A DNA stretch of 64,000 nt, taken from Nocardia asteroides. GTDB taxonomy: Bacteria > Actinomycetota > Actinomycetes > Mycobacteriales > Mycobacteriaceae. The notes under the pieces are model-generated. The model ran no database searches. It saw only the letters and a list, made by a program, of their open reading frames with translations, and had not been told where the DNA came from. The stretch's first letter is position 1. Each line of letters begins with the position of its first letter. Positions 9,186 through 17,680 of the stretch are shown one piece after another. A program made the translations under genes and the position numbers. The stretch is from positions 1,736,001 through 1,800,000 of the forward strand of contig NZ_LR134352.1 in NCBI RefSeq assembly GCF_900637185.1, written 5' to 3'.

Positions 9186-10151
9186 ATGAATCGACGGACG
9201 ACGGTGGCCGTACGGTCCACCCCCGACCTGTCGCCCCGGCATGTGGTCGAACAGTGGGAAGCGGTGATGAGCCGGACCTACATCCCGCTCGCGGTCTCGC
9301 CGCACACGGCCGAGGGCTTTCGCGGCCGGATCGTCGCCACCGAGTTCGACGACCTGCTCGTCACCTCGGTGCAGGCGGGCGCGCAGACCGTGCGGCGCAC
9401 GCCCCGGCTGATCGGCGACGCGACAGATCGGTACATCCTGGCCAGCATCTACCAGGGCGGGCGCGGGGTGATGCACCAGGACGGCCGGGTCGCACACGTG
9501 CGCGCGGGCAGCATGGTGTTCTACGACAGCGCCGAGCCCTACCGCTGGGAGATCGACGAGGAGTTCGACAAGGTCGTCGTCCAGGTGCCGATCGGCGCGC
9601 TCGAGGCGGTCGGCGTCCGGCTGGCCGAGATGCCGACGGCGATCGCGCTCGCGCCGGACCATCCGGCCGCCGCCGTCGGTGCCTATCTGCGCGGCCTGGC
9701 GCGGGTGCAGCAGGACGATCCGGCGGTCGCGGTCGAGCTCGCTCGGCACGGCGTCGGGATGGTGGCCTCGGCGCTGCAACTGGCCGCCGGGTCGGTGCCG
9801 GGTGGGTCGTCGGCGGCCGAACTCACCCGGGCTCGGGTGCTGGCGTTCATGCGCAGGCGATTCGCCGACGCCGACCTCACCGTCGATACGGTGGCCAGCC
9901 GCTTCGCCATTTCCCGCCGCACCCTCTACCGGCTGTTCGAAGGCGGCGAGAGCCCCGCTCGGCGGCTGCTGCGAATGCGGCTCGAGCACGCCTGTGAACT
10001 GTTGCGCGACGGCCGGACGCGCCCGATCGAAGAAGTCGCCGCGGCCGCCGGATTCGCCGCCGAACGGCACTTCTATCGGGTGTTCCAGGCCGAATTCGGG
10101 ATGGCGCCGGGCGAATACCGCGCCGGTTACGCGATGTGCTCCGGGCTCTGA
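9186..10151 (+). CDS. AraC-family transcriptional regulator (fourth of four)
   Basis: 321 residues from ATG 9186; extension to GTG 9033 would overlap the previous gene. The sensor domain has VVEQWEAVMSRTYIPLAVSP and VRAGSMVFYDSAEPYRWEI. The DNA-binding domain has VDTVASRFAISRRTLYRLFE and VAAAAGFAAERHFYRVFQAE and ends GMAPGEYR. The motif QWEAVMS(R/N)(T/A)Y is almost shared with the broken first copy, suggesting those two are the closest pair. It is the regulator nearest the nitrilase-like gene. Confidence 0.88.
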   Translation: MNRRTTVAVRSTPDLSPRHVVEQWEAVMSRTYIPLAVSPHTAEGFRGRIVATEFDDLLVTSVQAGAQTVRRTPRLIGDATDRYILASIYQGGRGVMHQDGRVAHVRAGSMVFYDSAEPYRWEIDEEFDKVVVQVPIGALEAVGVRLAEMPTAIALAPDHPAAAVGAYLRGLARVQQDDPAVAVELARHGVGMVASALQLAAGSVPGGSSAAELTRARVLAFMRRRFADADLTVDTVASRFAISRRTLYRLFEGGESPARRLLRMRLEHACELLRDGRTRPIEEVAAAAGFAAERHFYRVFQAEFGMAPGEYRAGYAMCSGL

Positions 10152-10501
10152 CCCGCGCAGTCGTAAAGTGGCATTCGCGGATGTTTGTCCGACGCCTGCG
10201 AATACGGGTAATAGGTAACTTCGGGCCGATATCCGGCCTCGCCCCCATAGCGCTCGGCTCTATGTAATGCTTAGCTGCGGACAAGACTCGACGTCGTACG
10301 CCATCGGCCCAGCTCCGGGGCTTCATCGGGGAACCGCCGAGTTGCCGCGTCATTCGACCGGAAACCAGGGCCGGTATCCGGGTGTGCCGCCGGTTTGGCA
10401 CGGACGGTCAGTCGAGTGGCACGCTATGACAGTTTATGTGGTCGCCATCTGCGAGAGAGTGAATCGAACACCTTTCAGGGATTGAGCGACAAGGGGTCAC
10501 G
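10152..10501 (+). other. 350-base intergenic region upstream of the nitrilase-like gene
   Basis: No credible gene is visible on either strand. It is less GC-rich than its surroundings and probably holds the promoter of the gene at 10502, whose ribosome binding site AAGGGG lies at about 10490-10496. I could not identify a clear promoter, riboswitch or terminator. Confidence 0.5.
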
Positions 10502-11440
10502 ATGGTTGGTCGTCGGGTACGCGTGGCTGCGGTGCAAGCCGAGCCGAAGTGGTTGAACTTGTCCGCCGGAGTCGAGCAGACAATCGAGCTGATCGACGAG
10601 GCCGCCGAGGGCGGTGCGCATCTGATCGCGTTCCCCGAGACTTTTCTGCCCGGATTTCCCTGGTGGATGTGGCTGAACTCGGTCGACTGGGGCGAGGAAT
10701 TCCTGGCGCGTTACCTGTCGAACTCGCTGGCCGCCGACGGTCCGGAACTGCGCGCCATCGCCTATGCCGCACGACGCAAGGGCATTCACGTCTCCATCGG
10801 ATTCGCCGAGCGGTCCGGGCGCGAGGTGTTCATGTCGCAGGCGCTGATCGACGTGAGCGGCGAGATCACGGTCGCCCGCAAAGGCGAGCCGACCGGGCTG
10901 GAACGCACCGTCTTCAGCGCCGGTGACGACCGCCTGCTGGTGCGCGACACCGAGCACGGCCGGATCGGCGTCCTCGGCGGCGCCGATCACCTGCGACCCG
11001 CCCTGCGCGCCCGTATGCAGGAGGAGCGCGAGCAGATCCACATCGCCGCCTGGTCCGGCTTCACTGTCTACTACGGAGAGGGCAAGGAGTGGGGTCCGGA
11101 ACTCAACACGGCCGCCAGCGTGCGCTACGCCATGGACAATTCGGCCTACGTGATCGCGCCCGTCGCGGTGGTGCCGGTGGCGGGCTGGGAGGTGGTCGAC
11201 GCGCGCCTGCCCGACCGTAGGCTGCTGCGCGGCGGCGGTGGGGTCTCCCGGATCTTCGGCCCCGGCGGTCTGGAGCTGGCGCCGCCCCTGGTCGAGGGCG
11301 AAGAGGGCCTGCTGTTCGCCGACCTCGACATCACCCGCGCGGTGCGTCCGGCACCGGTCGTCCACGCTGACACGTTCCGGGTCCCCAGCGGGCGGGTGGC
11401 ACGACGCGAGCCGGTGCGCGCGGAGCTGGCCGGCGCCTGA
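10502..11440 (+). CDS. Nitrilase-superfamily protein lacking the catalytic cysteine
   Basis: 312 residues with the alpha-beta-beta-alpha nitrilase fold pattern. Nitrilases use Glu-Lys-Cys to hydrolyse nitriles or amides. Glu46 (LIAFPETFLPGFPWWMW) and Lys127 (VARKGEPTGLERTVFSAGD) are present. The nucleophile segment, normally GxLxCWEH, reads GVLGGADHLRPAL at residues 156-168: Cys becomes Gly160, Trp becomes Ala161 and Glu becomes Asp162. The rest of the fold, including HIAAWSGF and AASVRYAMDNSAYVIAP, is well preserved. I infer a non-hydrolytic function such as ligand binding, or a very altered chemistry. It lies downstream of the AraC cluster. Confidence 0.85.
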   Translation: MVGRRVRVAAVQAEPKWLNLSAGVEQTIELIDEAAEGGAHLIAFPETFLPGFPWWMWLNSVDWGEEFLARYLSNSLAADGPELRAIAYAARRKGIHVSIGFAERSGREVFMSQALIDVSGEITVARKGEPTGLERTVFSAGDDRLLVRDTEHGRIGVLGGADHLRPALRARMQEEREQIHIAAWSGFTVYYGEGKEWGPELNTAASVRYAMDNSAYVIAPVAVVPVAGWEVVDARLPDRRLLRGGGGVSRIFGPGGLELAPPLVEGEEGLLFADLDITRAVRPAPVVHADTFRVPSGRVARREPVRAELAGA

Positions 11441-11458
11441 GGGCGGCCGCCGGCGACC

Positions 11459-11479
11459 GGCCCGCGATCACCGCGGGCC
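11459..11479. terminator. Hairpin between convergent genes
   Basis: GGCCCGCG-ATCAC-CGCGGGCC is a perfect 8-base-pair stem placed between the stops of the nitrilase-like gene and csoR. Additional GGCCG-type pairing flanks it. It lacks a T-run but is well placed to act as a bidirectional terminator. Confidence 0.6.
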
Positions 11480-11490
11480 GAGCCGGCCGC

Positions 11491-11835
11491 TCAGGACCGC
11501 ACCAGCCGGGCGATCGCGTCCGTCGCCTCCTTGATCTTGGCCTCCGCCTCCGGTCCGCCCGCCACGGCCGCGTCGACGACGCAGTGGCTGATGTGATCCT
11601 CGAGCAGGCCCATGGCGACGGCCTGCAGTGCTTTGGTCATCGCGGAGACCTGGGTGAGGATGTCGATGCAGTACTTCTCTTCCTCGACCATCCGCTGCAG
11701 GCCGCGCGCCTGACCCTCGATGCGGCGCAGCCGCTTGAGGTAGTCGTCCTTGGCGGTGATGTAGCCGTGGCCCGCGTGGCCGTCGTGGCCCGCGTGCTCG
11801 GTGCCGGTCGCGGTGTCGGGGGTGGGTGCGGTCAC
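11491..11835 (-). CDS. csoR: Copper-sensing transcriptional repressor CsoR
   Basis: 114 residues from GTG 11835 (GGAGACC upstream). CsoR proteins are all-helical repressors that release DNA on binding Cu(I). The Cys-His-Cys copper triad is present: Cys56 (EEEKYCIDIL), His81 and Cys85 (EDHISHC). The helix LKRLRRIEGQARGLQRMVEE is diagnostic. An N-terminal His-rich stretch (GTEHAGHDGHAGHG) may add metal affinity and is longer than usual. No copper exporter lies beside it; a candidate operator is 45 bases upstream of its start. Confidence 0.92.
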   Translation of the reverse strand: MTAPTPDTATGTEHAGHDGHAGHGYITAKDDYLKRLRRIEGQARGLQRMVEEEKYCIDILTQVSAMTKALQAVAMGLLEDHISHCVVDAAVAGGPEAEAKIKEATDAIARLVRS

Positions 11836-11880
11836 CGGAGGTCTCCTCGCCTGACGGGGTGCCCGGGATTGCCGAGCTGA

Positions 11881-11895
11881 TACCCCCCTAGGGTA
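11881..11895. promoter_or_regulatory. Candidate CsoR operator
   Basis: TACCCCCCTAGGGTA is a G/C-tract pseudo-palindrome (TACCC...GGGTA) of the type bound by CsoR/RcnR-family repressors. It lies between csoR (minus) and mtnP (plus), so CsoR probably autoregulates here and might also affect mtnP transcription. Confidence 0.65.
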
Positions 11896-11980
11896 CAGTT
11901 TCCGGCCGGAATTGTCAGATGGGCCCCGCCGCGAGGTCCCGGTGCTGCGCCGGACCAGCTCGGACGGGAGAATCACCGGT

Positions 11981-12790
11981 ATGAGTTCGCTTCCCCGGCC
12001 CGCCCTCGCCGTCATCGGCGGCAGCGGTTTCTATGACTTCTTCGACAACGACGCGGTGCACGTCGAGGTCGACACACCGTACGGCGCGCCGAGCGCTCCC
12101 GTCGCCATCGGTGAGGTCGACGGTCGCGCCGTCGCGTTCCTGCCCCGGCACGGCAAACAGCACGAGTTCGCGCCGCACACCCTGCCCTACCAGGCCAACC
12201 TGTGGGCGCTGCGCTCGCTCGGCGTGCGCCGGGTGTTCGCGCCGTGTGCCGTCGGCAGCCTGCGCGCCGACTGGGGGCCGGGCACCGTCGCGGTGCCGGA
12301 CCAGCTCGTCGACCGGACCTCCGGGCGCCCGCAGACCTACTTCGACGGCGGCGGCATCCACGTCTCCTTCGCCGACCCCTACTGCGACGACCTGCGCAGC
12401 GCCGCGGTGAAGTCGGCCGGTGACGATCTGCGCGTCGAGGACTCCGGCACGATGGTCGTCGTGCAGGGCCCGCGCTTCTCGACCAGGGCCGAGAGCCGCT
12501 GGTTCGCCGGGCAGGGCTGGGACCTGGTGAACATGACCGGTCACCCCGAAGCCGTGCTCGCTCGCGAACTCGAGATGTGCTACGCCGCGGTCGCGCTCAT
12601 CACCGACCTGGACGCCGGTCTCGAGGAAGGCGACGGCGTGCACGCGGTGGACGTCTTCGCCGAGTTCAAGAAGAACCTCGGCCCGTTCAAGGAACTGCTG
12701 CGCCGCGCCGTCGCCGCGGTCGACGGCGAGGACACCTGCGATCGCTGCCGGGTGCACGCCGGCGTCTCGCTGCCCTTCGAACTGCCCTGA
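11981..12790 (+). CDS. mtnP: S-methyl-5'-thioadenosine / purine nucleoside phosphorylase
   Basis: 269 residues from ATG 11981. The family cleaves methylthioadenosine or purine nucleosides with phosphate, salvaging the base. Diagnostic segments are LAVIGGSGFYDFF, VAFLPRHGKQHEFAPHTLPY, FAPCAVGSLRADWGPG, VVPDQLVDRTSGR in the variant VAVPDQLVDRTSGR, and VVVQGPRFSTRAESRWF. It resembles mycobacterial Rv0535. The 3' end lies next to a convergent gene. Substrate preference between MTA and inosine-type nucleosides cannot be fixed from sequence alone. Confidence 0.9.
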   Translation: MSSLPRPALAVIGGSGFYDFFDNDAVHVEVDTPYGAPSAPVAIGEVDGRAVAFLPRHGKQHEFAPHTLPYQANLWALRSLGVRRVFAPCAVGSLRADWGPGTVAVPDQLVDRTSGRPQTYFDGGGIHVSFADPYCDDLRSAAVKSAGDDLRVEDSGTMVVVQGPRFSTRAESRWFAGQGWDLVNMTGHPEAVLARELEMCYAAVALITDLDAGLEEGDGVHAVDVFAEFKKNLGPFKELLRRAVAAVDGEDTCDRCRVHAGVSLPFELP

Positions 12791-13777
12791 TCAGGCCGGC
12801 GGCGCGGTGACCTGCAGCTGAGCCAGCACGAACGCGGGTCCCGCGGTGCCGCCGCCCGCGGGCAGCGGCGACACCTCCACATCGGCGAGCAGCCAGCCGC
12901 CCGACTCGGCGGCCAGCCGCAGCCCCGGCATCCCGACGTGCGCCGCGCCAGCCAGGATCTGCGCCCGCGCGGCGGCGATCCGGTGACGGTCCTCGGGATG
13001 GGGGATCAGCCGCTCGTCGACGCCGCGCCAGCGCAGCCCCGGCACCGGCTCGGTGACCCAGCGGACCTGCCGCACCTGGGCGGTGTCGAGGATGCACAGG
13101 TACAGGCCCGGCTGCGACCCGCGCAGCAGTTCCAGCGTGGCCGCCTCGAAGGACTTGAGCTGCGGGACAACACTGTCGGTGACGTCCACGCTCACCCCGC
13201 GCCACGAGCATCGGTCCGTCCCCAGCCCGTTGCGGGCGGCGATCAGCAGCGACCGCGGTCCCGCCGCGGAATGCACGGTGGCGATGCCGGACCAGCGGCT
13301 GCCCGGATCCGAACGACTCAGCGTGGCAACGAATTCCAGTGCCCGGTCGAAGCGCTCGATGCGCTGGAACGGTTCGGCGCCGGTGTATTCGACCGGCGCG
13401 GAACCGAAGTGCGGACCGAGCCCGGCGGGCCTGGTGCGGATCACCCGGGCGGTCGCGTCGATCTGAAAGGGCGCTACCCCGAGCGCTTCGGCAGGTGCCT
13501 GCTCGCCCACCCACACCTTCACCCCGTGGGTGCCAGCCCCGGGCCACACCACCGGCTCCGCGCGCAAACGCAGCTCCGACCAGGGCTTCCGGGACTTCGG
13601 CAGCACCCGGTCGACGGGAACGCCCGTATCGTGCGCCGCGGCGATCAGGGGTTGCAGGGCCGGCGGGATCGCACGCTGATACGAGGCCCACTCCCGCGGC
13701 GTCGTACCCGCCGTCAGCATCGACCACGTATCCGGTGCGCCGAGTGTCTCCACGAGCTGCCACCGCCCGATGATCAC
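12791..13777 (-). CDS. Actinobacterial GAF/PAS-like domain protein of unknown function
   Basis: 328 residues from GTG 13777 (AGGGGG upstream). The protein opens with WQLVETLGAPDTWSMLTAGT and a short helical region, has a central beta-rich segment (about 60-210), and a C-terminal PAS-like segment (RWVTEPVPGLRWRGVDERL, then IPHPEDRHRIAAARAQILAG) that resembles PAS-fold ligand sensors. No kinase, cyclase or DNA-binding domain is present. It may belong to the DUF5593-type group found in Nocardia and Rhodococcus, but I am unsure. It converges on mtnP with abutting stops. Confidence 0.55.
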   Translation of the reverse strand: MIIGRWQLVETLGAPDTWSMLTAGTTPREWASYQRAIPPALQPLIAAAHDTGVPVDRVLPKSRKPWSELRLRAEPVVWPGAGTHGVKVWVGEQAPAEALGVAPFQIDATARVIRTRPAGLGPHFGSAPVEYTGAEPFQRIERFDRALEFVATLSRSDPGSRWSGIATVHSAAGPRSLLIAARNGLGTDRCSWRGVSVDVTDSVVPQLKSFEAATLELLRGSQPGLYLCILDTAQVRQVRWVTEPVPGLRWRGVDERLIPHPEDRHRIAAARAQILAGAAHVGMPGLRLAAESGGWLLADVEVSPLPAGGGTAGPAFVLAQLQVTAPPA

Positions 13778-13897
13778 GTGCTGCCCCCTTCGATCTCGTC
13801 ACACCTGCCGACTCCGAACGAACGACAGCGCCCATCGTGCCCGATCCGCCCGGCGCCGCCGGTGCCGGGGCGCTCACGGCATCGATAAGCTGCGGGT

Positions 13898-14458
13898 ATG
13901 GACACACCGCTGCGGTTGGAGGTCGTCATCGCCAGTACCCGTCCGGAACGGTTCGCGCCCGTGGTGGCCGACTGGTTCCGCGGCGTGCTCGCGGAACGGC
14001 CCGAATTCGAGGTCGGCGTCCTCGATCTGCGCGATCTCGCGCTGCCCGCCGACCTCACCGAGACGCCCGAGGTCGACGCGTTCCGGGCCAGGCTGGCCGC
14101 CGCCGACGCGTTCGCCGTCGTCACCTCCGAGTACAACCACGGCTATCCGGCCTCGCTGAAGACCGCGCTCGACAGTGCCAAGCACGAATGGCGGGCCAAG
14201 CCGATCGGTTTCGTCTCCTACGGCGGGCTCTCCGGCGGTCTGCGCGCCGTGGAACAGCTACGCCAGGTGGTCGCCGAGCTGCACATGGTCTCGGTGCGCG
14301 AGTCGGTGAGTTTCGCCCAGGCCAAGCGCCGCTTCGACGCCACCGGCGCGACCGACGACCGCGCCGCGATCGACGCGAGCGCGCGCATGCTCGGCCAATT
14401 GGCCTGGTGGGGACGGACTTTGCGGGCCGCGCGGGCGGCCGACCCCTACCCCGGCTGA
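13898..14458 (+). CDS. NADPH-dependent FMN reductase family protein
   Basis: 186 residues with a flavodoxin-like fold. The phosphate-binding loop is near VVIASTRPERFAP, and the flavin/active-site motif FAVVTSEYNHGYPASLKTAL is the hallmark of NAD(P)H-dependent FMN reductases and azoreductase-like quinone reductases. It probably reduces FMN or quinones using NAD(P)H in the cytoplasm. It runs convergently into eccE with a 4-base gap, and is probably unrelated to the secretion locus. Confidence 0.88.
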   Translation: MDTPLRLEVVIASTRPERFAPVVADWFRGVLAERPEFEVGVLDLRDLALPADLTETPEVDAFRARLAAADAFAVVTSEYNHGYPASLKTALDSAKHEWRAKPIGFVSYGGLSGGLRAVEQLRQVVAELHMVSVRESVSFAQAKRRFDATGATDDRAAIDASARMLGQLAWWGRTLRAARAADPYPG

Positions 14459-14462
14459 CCGG

Positions 14463-16106
14463 TCAGGCCGGCGCCATCGACCGCTGACCGCGCGGCTGAC
14501 CGATGTAGGTCGCCTCGCGCGGGATCGACACCAGGGTCAGGTTCACCCTGGTCGTGCCGGTGCGCAGCACCACCCGGTTGCCGATCGCGTTCGGCTGGAA
14601 GATCTCCAGGTCGGGCCGGGAGGCGGGCCAGCCGTTCGGATCACCGGTCAGGTAGATGGTGGTGACGCCGGCGTGCGGCGCGGGCGCGAGCACACCGTCG
14701 ACCACCGTGGCGGTGAAACCCGCGTCGGACTGGTGGGTTTCGACCGCGAGGGTCAGCCGCTCCGGGTTGCCGACGGTGTTCACCAGCTGCTCCCAGGCGT
14801 GCGCCCGGTCGGTGCGTACCAGCACCCGCTCGCCCACCGCGAGCGCGCGGAACACCAGCTGCTGGGCCAGATACAGCTCACCGGCCACGTAGACCGAGGA
14901 GATACCGGCGCCGATGATCCTGGCCGCGACACCGTTGCCCTCGTCGTCGGAGCCGAGCAGCTGACCGCAGCCCGCCGAGGGCAGGTGCAGCGCGCCGATG
15001 ACATCGATCGGGTACTCGCTGGTGGGGATGGTGTCGTCGAGACCCGGCACCGCGATCGGCAGGTGCGCGAGCAGCGCGTCGCGATGCCTGCCGTTCATCG
15101 ACACCATGCCCTTGGACGCGGTCTTCTCCGGCAGCTCGCGAGCGGTCAATCGCCATGCGGCGCCGACACTCACCGAGTCGGCGTCGCTGCCCGGCCGCAG
15201 CCGCACCGCGACCGTGGTGCCGCGTGAGGGCGCCACCCACAGCTGGGCGAGCAGGTCGGAGCCGAGCTGCTTCGGGTCCACCGCGCTGCCGATATTGACG
15301 GTGTTGCCGATCTCGGCGAACTTCCACCGCTGGGTCAGCGTGCGCGGGTCGAGGCCGGTGGTGATCTGCTGGACGGCCTTGCGGATCTCGGGCGCGGTGA
15401 GAATACGGGCGCTGCAGTCGGCGTCCTCGAGCGTGCGCATGATCCGCTGGGTGGCGATGGTGACCGCGCGGGAGGCGCCGTCGGTGCCGCCGCCGCGGCG
15501 GGCCGTCGCGTCGGGGCAGCGCACCGCGTCATAGCTGATCGCGAGCCAGACCGTGCGGTGCGCGGTGGCGGGCAGCGGGCCGAGCAGCGACTCGTAGATC
15601 GCGCCCGCCGGCGTGCCGGAGCGGCTGCGGTGGCCGTGGCTGATGATGTCGATGCCGCTGAGCAGGATGTCGTGCTGGTTGAGGCAGGCGGCCAGCTCCG
15701 GCAGGGGGAGCAGGTGCGAGGCGTGCACGGTGGTGCGGGCGATCCTGGTCAGCCCGCCCTTGGGCGGCAGCACCTCCACGACGGTGACCACCCGGCTGCC
15801 GTCCCAGTACAGGCCGAGCGAACGGCCGTCGGTGTCACGGAAGTCCACGGTGTCGCCCAGGGTGTATTCGCGCTTGCCCATGTAGTCGCGGACGGTGCCC
15901 AGCCAGTCGAGCAGCGTGCGCTTGCCGACCGGGATCAGCGGCACCACACCGACGACCACGGCGATACCGAGCGCGGGGAAGGGACCGAGGCCGCACACGA
16001 GCGCGATCAGGCCGACGGTCAGGCCGAGTACCTGGGCGATGAGCAGGTGTGGCATCGAGACGCGACCGAACAGTGGACGCGGACCAGCACCGGTGTACTC
16101 GGCCAT
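14463..16106 (-). CDS. eccE: Type VII secretion protein EccE
   Basis: 547 residues from ATG 16106, preceded by GGGGGAGGAA. Two adjacent N-terminal membrane helices (about 20-40 and 45-62: LLIAQVLGLTVGLIALVCGL, ALGIAVVVGVVPLIPVGKR) are followed by a long cytosolic domain, the layout of EccE. EccE sits at the periphery of the ESX inner-membrane complex. Several mycobacterial ESX-4 loci lack eccE, so its presence marks the ancestral or complete form. It is divergent from eccB, sharing an 83-base promoter region. Confidence 0.85.
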   Translation of the reverse strand: MAEYTGAGPRPLFGRVSMPHLLIAQVLGLTVGLIALVCGLGPFPALGIAVVVGVVPLIPVGKRTLLDWLGTVRDYMGKREYTLGDTVDFRDTDGRSLGLYWDGSRVVTVVEVLPPKGGLTRIARTTVHASHLLPLPELAACLNQHDILLSGIDIISHGHRSRSGTPAGAIYESLLGPLPATAHRTVWLAISYDAVRCPDATARRGGGTDGASRAVTIATQRIMRTLEDADCSARILTAPEIRKAVQQITTGLDPRTLTQRWKFAEIGNTVNIGSAVDPKQLGSDLLAQLWVAPSRGTTVAVRLRPGSDADSVSVGAAWRLTARELPEKTASKGMVSMNGRHRDALLAHLPIAVPGLDDTIPTSEYPIDVIGALHLPSAGCGQLLGSDDEGNGVAARIIGAGISSVYVAGELYLAQQLVFRALAVGERVLVRTDRAHAWEQLVNTVGNPERLTLAVETHQSDAGFTATVVDGVLAPAPHAGVTTIYLTGDPNGWPASRPDLEIFQPNAIGNRVVLRTGTTRVNLTLVSIPREATYIGQPRGQRSMAPA

Positions 16107-16107
16107 T

Positions 16108-16189
16108 GGTTCCTCCCCCGAATGTGAACAAGTGCTGCCGGGAACTGTACTGTGTTGCCCGGACGAGAGCACTGTTCGGGGGAGGAACC
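16108..16189. repeat. Inverted repeat spanning the eccE-eccB divergent promoter
   Basis: GGTTCCTCCCCCGAA at 16108-16122 is perfectly complementary to TTCGGGGGAGGAACC at 16175-16189, with near matches extending inward (AATGTG versus CACTG). Both arms contain the ribosome binding site of the adjacent gene, so both start regions are mirror images. It may be a shared regulatory site or reflect duplication of a translation-initiation region. Confidence 0.75.
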
Positions 16190-17680
16190 ATGCCTTCAAA
16201 ACCCACCACACGCTGGCAGGTCAGCGGCTACCGCTTCCTGGTGCGGCGGATGGAGCACGCCCTGGTGCGGCGCGACGTGCGAATGCTGCACGACCCGATG
16301 CGCGCCCAATCACGTGCCTACGCAGTGGGTTTGGTACTCGGCATCCTGGTGCTGGCCGGTTGCGGCGTGCTCGCGCTGCTCAAGCCGCAGGACAAGATCG
16401 GCGACAGCAAGATCCTGATCGGCAAGGAATCCGGCGGGGTCTACGTGGTGATCGACGACGTGGTGCATCCCGCGCTGAACCTGGCTTCGGCCCGGCTCGC
16501 GGCCGGTGAGGCGTCCGAGGCGGCGATCGTCAAGGAATCCGAACTGGGCAAGAAGCCGCGCGGCCAGCTCATCGGCATCCCCGGCGCGCCCTCGTCGCTG
16601 CTCTACGACAAAGACGGCAAGGGCAGGCAGTGGACGGTCTGCGACCAGCTCAAGGCCGACGGCAGCGCGGATCTCACCACCTCGGTGCTCGCCGGTTCGC
16701 TCGAACTCGGCACCAAGGCCACCGAGATGGCGGGCAACAAGGCGCTGCTGGTGAAGGGCAAGGACGCGGTCTACCTCGTGTACGAGGGCAAGCGCGCGCG
16801 GGTCAAGATGGACGATCCCGCCGTCACCAGGGCGCTCGGCATCGGTGACGCCACTCCGCGGCCGATCGGCGAGGGTCTGCTCAACGCGATTCCCGAGGTG
16901 CTGCCGATCGTGACCCCCGTCATCGACAACCCGGGTGGAGTTCCGCCGTACAACGTCAGCAACCACAAGATCGGTGACGTCGTCCAGGTCTTCAACGAGC
17001 CGAACCAGAACTTCGTGGTGCTCCAGGACGGCCTGCAGCCGGTCTCCGCGCTGACCGCGCAGATCATCCGGAACGCGGTCAACACGACGATGTCCGGCAC
17101 CACGATCCAGTCCACCGAACACACCTACGCGAACGTGTCGCGGGCGCTGAAGGTGGAGAACTACCCCAAGGACAAGCCCACCCTGGTGACCGAGAAGGAC
17201 CAGCCGGTCAGCTGCCTCACCTGGAAGCCGATCGCGGGCGCCACCGACAACGCCGACGCCACCGCGCGCGCCGAACTGTCCGTGCTCACCGGCATCGCGC
17301 TGCCGATCCCGGACAAGGCCAAGCTGGTGACGCTGGCCCAGGCAGACGGTTCCAAGTCCAATGTCGACTCGGTCTACATCCCGCCCGCCTCGGGCGCCTA
17401 CGTGCAGACCACCGGCATCGAGCCCGACAGCAGGCGCAAGGACAGCCTCTTCTACATCGCCGACACCGGAGTTCGCTTCGGCATCAAGAACTCCGACGCG
17501 GTGAAGGCGCTCGGCCTGGAGAGCGTCAAGGCCGAACCCGCGCCGTGGCCGATCGTCGGCCTGCTGGCCGGTGGCCCGAGCCTCGGCCGGGAAGACGCCA
17601 TGGTCGCGCACGACGGCGTCGCACCCGACCCGTCGCCGGCCAAGACCCCGGTCGCGACGGTCGCGCCCTCGGCCAACTAG
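16190..17680 (+). CDS. eccB: Type VII secretion protein EccB
   Basis: 496 residues from ATG 16190. The N-terminal cytosolic signature TTRWQVSGYRFLVRRMEHAL and the segment VRRDVRMLHDPMRAQSRAYA precede a single membrane helix (about 44-64, VGLVLGILVLAGCGVLALL). A large periplasmic beta-rich repeat domain with paired Cys follows. EccB is the periplasmic-facing core subunit of the ESX complex. The start is fixed by GGGGGAGGAACC. The 3' end overlaps the convergent ion-channel gene by 4 bases. Confidence 0.95.
   Translation: MPSKPTTRWQVSGYRFLVRRMEHALVRRDVRMLHDPMRAQSRAYAVGLVLGILVLAGCGVLALLKPQDKIGDSKILIGKESGGVYVVIDDVVHPALNLASARLAAGEASEAAIVKESELGKKPRGQLIGIPGAPSSLLYDKDGKGRQWTVCDQLKADGSADLTTSVLAGSLELGTKATEMAGNKALLVKGKDAVYLVYEGKRARVKMDDPAVTRALGIGDATPRPIGEGLLNAIPEVLPIVTPVIDNPGGVPPYNVSNHKIGDVVQVFNEPNQNFVVLQDGLQPVSALTAQIIRNAVNTTMSGTTIQSTEHTYANVSRALKVENYPKDKPTLVTEKDQPVSCLTWKPIAGATDNADATARAELSVLTGIALPIPDKAKLVTLAQADGSKSNVDSVYIPPASGAYVQTTGIEPDSRRKDSLFYIADTGVRFGIKNSDAVKALGLESVKAEPAPWPIVGLLAGGPSLGREDAMVAHDGVAPDPSPAKTPVATVAPSAN

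Noticed and set aside
10152..10501. Possible small gene in the gap before the nitrilase-like gene
   Set aside because: Short frames on both strands lack ribosome binding sites and coding bias; no family resemblance was seen.
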